Assembly: GCF_021462225.1 (NCBI RefSeq)
Contig: NC_061794.1
Span: 15,517,784-15,581,783 of the forward strand
Direction of reading: 5' to 3'
Origin: Girardinichthys multiradiatus
Taxonomy: Eukaryota > Chordata > Actinopteri > Cyprinodontiformes > Goodeidae
Length of the DNA stretch: 64,000 nt
Shown: in pieces, positions 54,580 through 63,523 of the stretch
Position numbering within the stretch: position 1 is the first letter of the stretch
Layout: the number at the start of each line of letters is the position of its first letter
Position numbers and translations under genes: made by a program
The notes under the pieces: model-generated
Told to the model about the DNA's origin: nothing
Databases searched by the model: none
The model's input: the letters and a program-made list of their open reading frames with translations, nothing else

Positions 54580-54850
54580 TTATGGGTGGCTCTTAAAAGA
54601 GCCGTTGAGGGTCAGTTCTGGGTAGGACATGACCATGTGCTGCCTTGGCAGTGATCCCTCTCCACAGTAGGCCATGAAGGCTTCTCTTGCATCTGTTCCA
54701 ATTTGGGCGCATTATTCAACCCCATATGCTCCCCATCCGCTCCTCTTCACACATTTCTCTGCAACTTCTGGGTGGATTTCAAGGAGTTGGCCAAGATGGT
54801 GGAGACAGTGGAAATACCCACACAGAGGCAAGAAACCTGCACAAATAAAA
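54580..54850 (-). pseudogene. possible Harbinger transposase C-terminus
   Basis: Minus translation gives REAFMAYCGEGSLPRQHMV and MSYPELTLNGSFKSHP, then a stop at 54580-54582. An AG acceptor lies at about 54842. REAFMAYF-type sequence followed by a Pro-containing tail is seen at the end of Harbinger nucleases. An in-frame stop lies upstream. The identification is tentative. Confidence 0.35.
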
Positions 54851-55149
54851 ATACAATTATAAACATCCAAATTATTTACTAAAGTTTCATTTTTTTTTAA
54901 ATGTAAAAACTAAATATCTATTCCAAGAATACATATTTTGATCCGGTGGTTGAGGCACAAAACTAGCATTAGCAGTTAGCCTATTAGCCCTATTGCTGAC
55001 AATTACACCTGGACAGCATAAAATACGTTTCGACATATTGTAATGTTACATTAAATAATCAAATAAGTACATTTTAAAAGGATACATATAAACAAAATTA
55101 TTAACATTAATAAAAGATGCCCAAGACTGGCTTAAGCAGAGAAGTAAAA
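54851..55149. other. AT-rich spacer, nothing recognised
   Basis: No gene or repeat supported. Confidence 0.35.
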
Positions 55150-55738
55150 GATGCAGACTAAGTAGAGACGCCTAGACTTCCCTTTCCCCAAACACCTCCT
55201 CCAGTTCCTCTGGGGGTACCCCAAAGCGTTCCCAGGCCAGCCAAGAGACATAGTCTCTCCAGCGTGTCCTGGGCCTCCTCTCGTGGGAAGAGCCGCCTCA
55301 ACTGGCTCCTCTCAATGTGGAAGGGGTGCGGCTCTACTCCGAGCCCCTCCCTAATGGCCGAGTTCCTCACCCTATCTCTAAGGGAGTGCCCGGGCACCCT
55401 GCTGAGGAAGCTCATTTCAGCCGCTTGTATCCGGGATCTCGTTCTTTCAGTCATGACCCTACGTTCATGCCCATAGGTGAGGGTAGGAATGTAGACCAAC
55501 CGCAAAATCTTCGCTTTTCGGCTCAGCTCTCTCTTTACCACAACAGATTGGCACTGCGTCCTCAGTACAGCGGTGACTGCCCTGATCCGCCTGTCGATCT
55601 CCTGCTCCATTCCTCTCTCATTTATGAACTAGAACCCGAGATGCTTGAACTCCTCCACTTGAGGCAGGAGTTCCCCTCTGACCTGATAAGGGCAAGCCAC
55701 GCTTTCCCAGTCGCTTCACACTCGGTTGCATGCTGTAG
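55150..55738 (-). mobile_element. 5'-truncated LINE, same family as 14.9 and 16.6 kb copies
   Basis: Minus translation gives MEQEIDRRIRAVTAVLRTQC, TYGHERRVMTERTRSRIQAA and SLRDRVRNSAIREGLGVEP. The element begins abruptly at about 55738, eight bases after the stop codon of the coiled-coil gene and in the same orientation. This is consistent with insertion at or near that gene's 3' end. Confidence 0.8.
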
Positions 55739-55745
55739 GTCTTGT

Positions 55746-56720
55746 TTAGAAGGAAATTTCTGTTTGTAAGAAGCAGTATTTATTTACCATTGTGTTAGCC
55801 ATTATTGCCATCCCTGCTAGCCCAGTACCCAGAATGGTGTATTTACCAATATTAAATAGGCCATTTACATACACTTCCCACCACCATTCCGACTTAGCTA
55901 TGGCAGAAGGGGCTTGTTGATATTTTACAGTTAAAGTCTGTGTAGATTTTTCAACGTAAGATTTAGGCCGCTTAGATTCACAGGTCAAACTTTCAGTTTG
56001 AATTGACATTTCAATTGAAGTCTTAAGCTGCTTAGATTCACTGCTTAAAGTTTCTGTTTGAGTGGATGTATGAGCCATAAGAGTTTTGGTTTGCTGTTGG
56101 GATTCAACAGCAGAGTTTTGTGTTACCCACTGATTGATATTTTCACCTAAAACCTCAAATTCATCTTTGATGCTTTGTTTCCCCCCTTCACGCAGTACTC
56201 TTTCCTCTTCAGTCTCCTCAACCTGCCTCTTCAGAATACCAATTGAATCTCTGAGATTTTCTGTTAACAAATGCAACATATGTATTGAACCATCTTTTTC
56301 AGTTATCTTGGCATCTTGTTCAGCTTTTACCTCCTCCATGTGTAAAATTACTTCCTCACTATATCTCAACTGACTTCGAAGGTACTGAATCTCTTGGCAA
56401 TATTTACTTTTAAGATTATTCGTTTCAGCTACCACTGCTTCTTTGGATTCTTCTTCATTCATCAGATGGTTGTTCAGTGACCTTAATGTCCATACCTTTT
56501 GTTCCAAATTAGCTATTTCTTGCAGGAGTTTATGTTTTTCATCCTGGTGTTGCTTTTTACAGATTTCTGGCTGAAGCTCAAGGTAGTACACAGTTTCCCT
56601 GAGCTGTTCATTCTCTTTGGTAGTTCTGGCACAACGTTTTTCAAGTGCACACAGCTCAGCAGACAGCTGGTTGAATGTGAGCTGTCGAAATGATGTTTCG
56701 CTATCCTGAGAGTTTTCCAT
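55746..56720 (-). CDS. unrecognised intronless coiled-coil, tail-anchored protein with tandem TQT repeats (324 aa)
   Basis: I do not recognise this protein. Residues 13-195 are a long charged, leucine-heptad coiled coil. Residues 219-263 hold three phased copies of a 20-residue unit beginning STQTE (219), SIQTE (239) and STQTL (259). The third, EKSTQT, fits the KxTQT motif bound by dynein light chain LC8. After a WWW segment (279-281), residues 291-311 are hydrophobic and glycine-rich, followed by 13 residues. This suggests a C-terminal membrane anchor. The ATG at 56720 is the first in frame. There are no introns, a LINE touches the 3' end, and a SINE lies 56 bp upstream. It may be a real single-exon gene, a retrogene, or (less likely) a transposon accessory ORF. 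Confidence 0.7.
   Translation of the reverse strand: MENSQDSETSFRQLTFNQLSAELCALEKRCARTTKENEQLRETVYYLELQPEICKKQHQDEKHKLLQEIANLEQKVWTLRSLNNHLMNEEESKEAVVAETNNLKSKYCQEIQYLRSQLRYSEEVILHMEEVKAEQDAKITEKDGSIHMLHLLTENLRDSIGILKRQVEETEEERVLREGGKQSIKDEFEVLGENINQWVTQNSAVESQQQTKTLMAHTSTQTETLSSESKQLKTSIEMSIQTESLTCESKRPKSYVEKSTQTLTVKYQQAPSAIAKSEWWWEVYVNGLFNIGKYTILGTGLAGMAIMANTMVNKYCFLQTEISF
55932..56066 (-). repeat. coding tandem repeat, 60-bp period, TQT motifs
   Basis: Codons 219-263 of the coiled-coil ORF: units start at S219, S239 and S259, exactly 20 residues apart. They share the pattern S-x-Q-T-x-(S/T)-L followed by an ESK segment. Confidence 0.85.
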
Positions 56721-56776
56721 TATCTATTCTGTGCTGAGCAGCTCCTGCCCAATTTTGTGTTTAACAACGGGGATCC

Positions 56777-56958
56777 GGGCGCGGCGCTTATGGTGTAGGG
56801 GTTAAGCGTGCGACCCTACACGGAGGTTACAGTCCTCGAAGCAGCCTTCACGGGTTCGAGTCCCGGACGCGGCGACATTTGCCGAAAGTCTTCCCCTCTT
56901 TCCTATCTGCCTACTGTCAAAAAATAAAGGCCACTAGTACCGAAAAAATATCTTTAAA
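56777..56958 (+). mobile_element. tRNA-derived SINE with 11-bp target duplication
   Basis: The tRNA-like head has an A box (TGGTGTAGGGG, 56791) and a perfect B box (GGTTCGAGTCC, 56853-56863), with a long variable arm suggesting tRNA-Leu or -Ser origin. A CT-rich body and an AATAAAGG-containing tail follow. AACGGGGATCC (56766-56776) and AACGGAGATCC (56959-56969) flank it. Confidence 0.85.
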
Positions 56959-57099
56959 AACGGAGATCCTCTTAATTACTGCTAAGTGAAAATATACTGT
57001 TAAGTTGGGTGCAACTTCTGTCTATTTTTTACTATTTCTAAATCAAAGTAGTAAAGAAGACGTCCAAATCCTTGGCTGTCCTGAAGAACTGATACGATA

Positions 57100-57300
57100 T
57101 CCATCTACATTCTACGTCGCCTACCTTTGATACGTCATGGTGACAAACGGTTTTTAAAAGCGTATCAAAGGCACGCCAGGTTCCAAGGCTACGTCACTAT
57201 TTAAACTAGCAATTGGGTCACGTGGCCCTAAGAGTCGCGGATGGCTTCCGCACTAGGGAGAGAGTGACGTCATCTCACTGCAATGGGTTATTTTCTTTTA
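57100..57300. promoter_or_regulatory. candidate promoter, possibly for the coiled-coil gene
   Basis: CpG-containing block with a full CRE (TGACGTCA, 57265-57272), a CACGTG E-box (57219-57224) and ATTGG (57212-57216, CCAAT on the minus strand). It also has an inverted pair CCTTTGATAC / GTATCAAAGG. It lies 0.4-0.6 kb upstream of the minus-strand ORF. Direction is unproven. Confidence 0.45.
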
Positions 57301-59160
57301 CTTCTGGTGGATCGCAAAGCGGCTGATTATTTCCTTGAAGTTAGCATCTCAAGTGGTAGCCAAATACGTTGTTTATTATCCAACTTCAAATGATAAATTG
57401 GCTTCAGCATATTTTTTTGTTATTTGTACTTATGAATTGAATCCCAAAAAACAGTTAACTGACTCTGAGGGATGTTTTGCAATACAATAGAGATGTATTA
57501 TTTTAAAACAACGTTTAAGTGTTAAAATATCAGGTTAGTTAATCAGTAACGTTACCATCCCTGCATTTGACACATGGAGTGCAGCAGAGTTAGAGAGAGA
57601 ACAATTAATCTTGGATCCAAGTGTTGCTATGCTAATTATGGTAACTTAATTTGTAAAAAAATGTGTTTTTTTTCCCCTCAGTATTTACATTCTCTTATTA
57701 GAGCAGAAGGTCCGATATTGTGAAGAAGCAGTTCTTTCAGTTCGATGTGGCAGGTGATACTAAGAGTGCAACGGTAAAACATAGGGTGGGTTTTAGACCA
57801 GACAATGTAAAGCATACAAAATGTGTGATATATTGACAGTTATTGCAAAGAATCACAATTACAAATTTTCTTTATATACTGTACTGCTGTATGTAACTAG
57901 TAAGTAAAACCATATAAACACCCTAAGGTCCCATTCTGGAGATCAGAACATGGTTCTGACTGCATATGGCCTCAGACATGTTGGGCTTCTTTGTTTTTCT
58001 GTGTAGAACTTTGGGTTGCCTTGTGTGTGGGTGGTGCTGTACAGGTAATCTGGCCCTTCCCTCTCTTTAGATTTTGTTTCGATGTTGTATTTTCTCTATA
58101 TAACTTATTTATTTTCTTTGTTATTTCAATTATGTTTTTTTATGCTCTGTCTTTGATCGGCATTTAGTGATTTCTTTTTGTTAAAGTTCCTAATATAAAT
58201 ATTAACATACATACTTGCTTATAAGGATCCTCAAAATTTAACAGATTTATATTTGTTCAATTGAGGTTTTCTGATGTAAAAATGTTGAGCAAAGCACTTC
58301 TTTCCAATGTTTAGACTCAAGTGCAGGATGTTTTTTCTAATAGCCCCTGATCAAAATAAGACCATTAAAAGTCAGAGGCAAACTAAATATATCTTCGGTT
58401 GATAATTGTGTTAAATATACATCCCAAGTGTACATATTAACCATCCCTGTTAATTTATTTGTTTGCATTTGTTTATTTATTTATTCTGCTGTGCTGGGTA
58501 TGCACAAATCGTCTCTCAATCAGAGCAGTGTACGTCCCCGGCATCCTTAAGAGAGGAATGGACATCATGTCCTCAGGTGGTCCATGACACAAAGAATGGA
58601 GCCTGCATATTGTCATTTCTTCAGCAGCTGATGAACAGAAATGTAGCTTTCAGCACAAATAGAATGTTTGCTGCAGCTATTTCCTCCTGTCAGTATGGTT
58701 TTGGTGGACAGAATAGTCTTTAACCACCCACTGGGGAAATCAGTGTGTTTGTTAAGAGGAACAATGGATGTGGATCAGGGATGTCTTTTAGATGGTGGAT
58801 GAGTGATTTTGGTTGGAAGATGGGAGACCAGTAATATCGTCTGGTTACTGATAGATGGAAGAATACTTATGTGGGCTTGTTGCTGATGGACTATGGATGT
58901 GACCTAGCTGGTGATGAAGTAATGAATTTGGCTTGAACCTGGATTAATGTTTTCCAGATGTCGCATTTCGATTGCTTTAATTTTTTTATGTGGCTTTTGC
59001 TTCCTAAAGAACTTTTTTCTGCCTCCTCATATTGATTTTTAAAATAAAATTTCTTCCTTAGCTGTGAGAGTTAAAACTAATTAACTTATTTTCTTTCACC
59101 CCAGCACAAAGAAAGACTGCATGAGAGTTTGAGTGTGTCACTCTCCAAGTTTAATCTTCA
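57301..59160. other. intergenic, nothing recognised
   Basis: AT-rich DNA. The open frame at 58463-58723 lacks any motif or support. Confidence 0.4.
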
Positions 59161-59169
59161 TTTGGGAAC

Positions 59170-59570
59170 TCAATAAGGGAGGAACCAATGTTGAAACTAC
59201 ATATTTCCTCAGTTTGGTAAATCGGGTCATGGACCTCCTGAGAAGCAGGGTCGCATCACGCTGTGGGGATGTTTTTCAGAAGCAGGAACTGGGGAACTAG
59301 TCAGGACATAGGGAAAGATTAATTTATAGAAACATCCTGGATGAAAACTTGCTCCAGAGTGCTCTTGACCTCAATCTGGGGTGACTGTTCATGTTTCAGA
59401 AGGACAGTGACTCCAAGCCAAGATATGAAACTTGACAGTTCAGAACAACTCTGTGAATATCCTGCAATGGCCCAGTCTGTGCCCAGACAGGAATAGGAAT
59501 TAAACATCTCTGGAGATGTCTGAAAATGGCTTTGCACCGGCATTTCCAATCCAACCTGATGTAGCTTAAA
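59170..59570 (+). mobile_element. decayed Tc1-like remnant
   Basis: ATCACGCTGTGGGGATGTTT, ACATCCTGGATGAAAACTTG and ACATCTCTGGAGATGTCTGA are mutated transposase-gene segments of a Tc1-like family different from the DD34E copies in cep104. No frame remains. Confidence 0.65.
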
Positions 59571-59678
59571 GTTCTGCAAAAGAATAATGAATAATAATTG
59601 TTTTGAAATAATCTTTCATCACATTTTCACATCTGTTAAAAAAAAAAAAATAATAATAATAATGATATAATAATTGAT

Positions 59679-59771
59679 TATAATAAATTTGATTATAACA
59701 TGTTGCTGACATGTTATAATCAAATTTATAATAATGATAATAATAATATAATAATTGATTATAACATGTCA
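59679..59771. repeat. AT-rich perfect palindrome with an extra copy
   Basis: AAATTTGATTATAACATGT is followed by TGCTG and then its exact reverse complement. A third copy of the arm (GATTATAACATGTCAGCAAC) follows about 40 bp on. Confidence 0.9.
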
Positions 59772-59797
59772 GCAACATGTTTATGCACAAGAAAACA

Positions 59798-61010
59798 ATT
59801 TTCTGATTGCTGCTCCTAAAGCGTTTTATTATTATTTTTTTTCAGATTATATACCTGTGTATGCTTCCTCTCTCAAATTACATAAGGTAAATATAAGAAT
59901 TTCTTTGCATGTTTTGTTAGGTTGGTGTTTTTGTTAGTGGAGTCACCCGTTTGTCCTAAACTCTAAGTGAAGAAACAAATCAGGCTTGTCTGTGTAATTA
60001 CATAGACCCACCCAAAATGTTTTGCATTTATAGGTATTCAGTAGGTTCCCTTTATCTAAAATGGCAGACAAGTTGGAAAACAAACTGTGGCCATAATAAC
60101 CAGAGATAACAATAATGATGGGTAATGCATATTTTACTTATAAACAATGAAATAGATGCATTTATGGATCGCAGATTACCAAAAATTGAAGTTTTGTTCC
60201 TCCGTTTCTATGATTTTAAATTAACCACCCTAAACTTTCTTTGTCTACACAAACTTGATTTTATGGATTTTAAATTAAACTTGGTTAGGCCACAATAACA
60301 GTGGAGCAGTATGAGTGGAAGCAGGTTTGCCAAATAATGGTTTTTAGCCTTATGAGTGAAATTTGGACACAGAAAATATAGTGTGCAGTTAAAATGCAAG
60401 AAAGTAACACAGGGACATGTTTAAATATATTATTGTTCAATCCAGTTCTTTCTGTCGCAGAATACTTTTAATCCATTACAGGCCTCCAAAGTACAATGCT
60501 GAGTTTTCTGAATTCTGTGATTTCTATTAAATGTTATTGCATTCTTATAGTGGATGATTTTAACATTAATGTAGATATGTTGTGGTCTGGTACTGTGCTA
60601 AACCTGTATGCATCTTAAAAGATTTTAAAGACCAGAACTAACTTGTGTAATTTGGTAATTATAAATCAAAGCAAGTAAGGGTGACGTGCAGGGTCACTTA
60701 GGACTTCATTCTGTGGTTGCCCTTAGTTCATATCTTTATAACCACAACAGCTCAAATTATGACATAGTAAAGCATTTTTTACAATATCTAGGTTGACCAT
60801 AGTCCACTGCAGTCATTGAGTCTATGGAAGCAAATTGTTACCATATTTCAAATGAAAAAGCATTTTCAGAAATGCTTTTTCAGTTTAAGAATGTGGCTGC
60901 ATTGTTTGACACATAAATGAAATTAGTAATCAATAATCCTATTTGCATTTTAATTTTCTTCTTCAAGACTGCTCATTCTTTCACTTAATTAAAATGAAAA
61001 AGTAAAAGAC
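59798..61010 (-). repeat. 1.2-kb repeat unit, left arm of large inverted duplication
   Basis: Reverse complement of 61409-62594 over almost its whole length, with few differences in the outer kilobase. It contains no recognisable coding domain; identical 63-codon frames in both arms simply reflect the duplication. Confidence 0.9.
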
Positions 61011-61408
61011 ATTTGAGATTTATTTTTCAAAATATGCCCCATCGGCAACCTCATTGGCAAGCTTTTACGGCCGGTCTGGCACCTTCTGGCATCCTCGCGG
61101 AATCCCCTGCCACCCTGCGGCAGGTTGTGGCAGTTCCGGTGGCAGCTTCGGTGGAACTGCCAGTTCTGCCTGCCACTGCCACAAATTGAGCTCGGCCCTG
61201 CTGCAATTCAATTTCTCTACACGTTTGCAATGTAATGCAATGCAGACGTGCACAGCGCCCCCTACCGAACAAGATGGGTAGCTCGGTCAACAGGGAGCTG
61301 AGGAAGAGCGGCTGCTGACGTCACTCTGCTGCGCCCGCCGCTCGGAATGCTTTTTCATTTTCGAGTTCTGGGCAGTATTTTGCGGGCAGACCACGAAAAC
61401 GAAAAAGC
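61011..61408. other. GC-rich spacer between the inverted arms
   Basis: Much richer in GC and CpG than the arms. It contains a nested hairpin at about 61125-61190 in which TTGTGGCAGT pairs with ACTGCCACAA and GGCAGTTCC with GGAACTGCC, and a CAGCGCCCCCTAC string near 61250. Function unknown. Confidence 0.7.
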
Positions 61409-62594
61409 AATGTCTGCTTTGTTTTCTTTTTGATTATGGCATAAAATGTGCAGTCGTGAAGAAGAAAATGCAAATAGGATGATTGATTACTAATTTTATT
61501 TATGGGTCAAATAATGCAGCCACATTCTTAAAATGAAAAATAATTTCTGGAAATGTTTTTCATTTGAAATATGGTAACAATTTGCTTCCATAGACTCAAT
61601 GACTGCAGTGGACTATGGTCAACCTAGATATTGTAAAAAATGCTTTACTATGTCATAATTTGAGCTGTTGTGGTTATAAAGATGTGAACTAAGGGCAACC
61701 ACAGAATGAAGTCCTAAGTGACCCTGCACGTCACCCTTACTTGCTTTGATTTATAATTACCAAATTACACAAGTTAGTTCTGGTCTTTAAAATCTTTTAA
61801 GATGCATACAGGTTTAGCACAGTACCAGACCACAACATATCTACATTAATGTTAAAATCATCCACTATAAGAATGCAATAACATTTAATAGAACTCACAG
61901 AATTCAGAAAACTCAGCATTGTACTTTGGAGGCCTGTAATGGATTAAAAGTATTCTACGACAGAAATAACTGGATTGAACAATAATATATTCAAACATGT
62001 CCCTGTGTTACTTTCTTGCATTTTAACTGCACACTATATTTTCTGTGTCCAAATTTCACTCATAAGGCTAAAAACCATTATTTGGCAAACCTGCTTCCAC
62101 TCATACTGCTCCACTGTTATTGTGGCCTAACCAAGTTTAATTTAAAATCCATAAAATCAAGTTTGTGTAGACAAAGAAAGTTTAGGGTGGTTAATTTAAA
62201 ATCATAGAAACGGAGGAACAAAACTTCAATTTTTGGTAATCTGCGATCCATAAATGCATCTATTTCATTGTTTATAAGTAAAATATGCATTACCCATCAT
62301 TATTGTTATCTCTGGTTATTATGGCCACAGTTTGTTTTCAAACTTGTCTGCCATTTTAGATAAAGGGAACCTACTGAATACCTATAAATGCAAAACATTT
62401 TGGGTGGGTCTATGTAATTACACAGACAAGCCTGATTTGTTTCTTCACTTAGAGTTTAGGACAAAAACACCAACCTAACAAAACATGCAAAGAAATTCTT
62501 ATATTTACCTTATGTAATTTGAGAGAGGAAGCATACACAGGTATATAATCTGAAAAAAAACCAAAAAACGCTTTAGGAGCAGCAATCAGAAAAT
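61409..62594 (+). repeat. 1.2-kb repeat unit, right arm of large inverted duplication
   Basis: Partner of 59798-61010. The first 180 bp of this arm (near the spacer) are more diverged from the other copies than the rest. Confidence 0.9.
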
Positions 62595-62782
62595 GTCTTT
62601 TTCTTTTTCATTTTAATTAAGTGAAAGAATGAGCAGTCGTGAAGAAGAAAATTAAAATGAAAATAGGATTATTGATGACTAATTTCATTTATGAGTCAAA
62701 CAATGCAGCCACATTCTTAAAATGAAAAAGCATTTCTGAAAATGCTTTTTCATTTGAAATATGGTAACGATTTGCTTCCATA
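62595..62782 (+). repeat. third, partial copy of the 1.2-kb unit
   Basis: It begins GTCTTTTTC directly after the right arm and matches the first 188 bp of the unit, including AAGCATTTCTGAAAATGCTT. It breaks off at TTGCTTCCATA, 144 bp before the lrrc47 start codon. Confidence 0.85.
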
Positions 62783-62926
62783 CCCTACATCCTCGTTCCC
62801 CTGCTTGTCAACTGTCCACACAGTCCACTTGGTGGCAGTAATGCGACTCAAGCTGAGTGTGAGCCTCCCAAAATCTTTCAGAAGAAGAGGAGCTCCCTTT
62901 AATTCGTTTCATCTCTGTTCGGCAGC
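62783..62926 (+). promoter_or_regulatory. lrrc47 5' region with a CTCF-like site
   Basis: The unique sequence between the repeat and the start codon must hold the 5'UTR and core promoter. CCACTTGGTGGCA at 62825-62837 fits the CTCF core with one mismatch. No TATA box is seen. Confidence 0.45.
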
Positions 62927-63496
62927 ATGAGTGACATGGAGAAATGGCCCGAAATAGAAAAAGCAGCGACAGAGAAGAGACGCGAGCTGGTTTTACAGGG
63001 CAGCGGTGTTGATAAGAGGATTTCTTCCTGTGGGGGGCTTCCCTCCTCTGTTTATTCTCTCCAGCTGCTGAATTATCTGGAAGTTAGCCAGTGCCCGAGT
63101 TTGACTGAGATCCGCGGGGAAATCCAATATCTGACCAACCTTCAAAGCCTCGTCCTGTGTAGGAACAAGCTGACATCCGTCCCAGATGTCATCGGTATTC
63201 TAAAGTCACTGAAGGTCCTGGATCTGTCTGTCAACAACCTTAAAGGGTTGCCAGAGAGAATCATTCAGTTAAAGGAGCTGAATACTCTTAATGTAAGCTG
63301 TAATTTCTTGGAGGCTCTTCCAGATGGACTGAGTCAATGCACAAAGCTGTCTACCATCAATGTCTCCAAGAACCAGATCACCGCTTTCCCTCCCGATCTC
63401 TTCTCTGAGCGGCTGGATCTGCTCAGTACCCTGGTGGCCTCTGATAATTCAATCCAGGAACTGAGTGGAGAGATTTACAAACTGTCAGCTCTAAAG
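62927..63496 (+). CDS. lrrc47: lrrc47, leucine-rich repeat containing 47, exon 1 (190 codons)
   Basis: The ATG at 62927 (context GGCAGCATGA) opens a 190-codon exon ending CTAAAG/GTGAGC, phase 0. The N-terminus MSDMEKWPEIEKAATEKRRE and LLNYLEVSQCPSLTEI match LRRC47. Leucine-rich repeats follow: LKSLKVLDLSVNNLKGLP, LKELNTLNVSCNFLEALP and CTKLSTINVSKNQITAFP. LRRC47 proteins are about 580 residues with a C-terminal domain like the PheRS beta B3/B4 domain, so the remaining exons lie beyond the window. Its neighbour cep104 is also adjacent in human. The molecular role is poorly defined. Confidence 0.93.
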
Positions 63497-63523
63497 GTGA
63501 GCATAACCTCCATTTTAGGCATA

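Larger units (their letters stand above)
51020..54880. mobile_element. decayed Harbinger-type region (composite)
   Basis: A MADF-BESS gene on the plus strand and a possible transposase tail on the minus strand face each other. This is the two-gene layout known for PIF/Harbinger elements. A SINE, a MITE, a LINE tail and a retroposed insert have landed within it. Terminal repeats were not confirmed. Confidence 0.45.

Noticed and set aside
55317..55769. 150-codon plus-strand frame
   Set aside because: Antisense to the LINE fragment and the 3' end of the coiled-coil gene.
56777..56876. tRNA gene with A and B boxes
   Set aside because: It is followed by a SINE body and tail, flanked by a target duplication, and a decayed relative exists at 20.6 kb; it is a SINE head and not a tRNA gene.
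58463..58723. 86-codon plus-strand frame
   Set aside because: No domain, no splice support, and AT-rich low-complexity start.
60208..62207. Identical 63-codon frames at 60208-60399 and 62016-62207
   Set aside because: They are the same sequence in the two inverted arms; length and content look random and there is no conserved motif.
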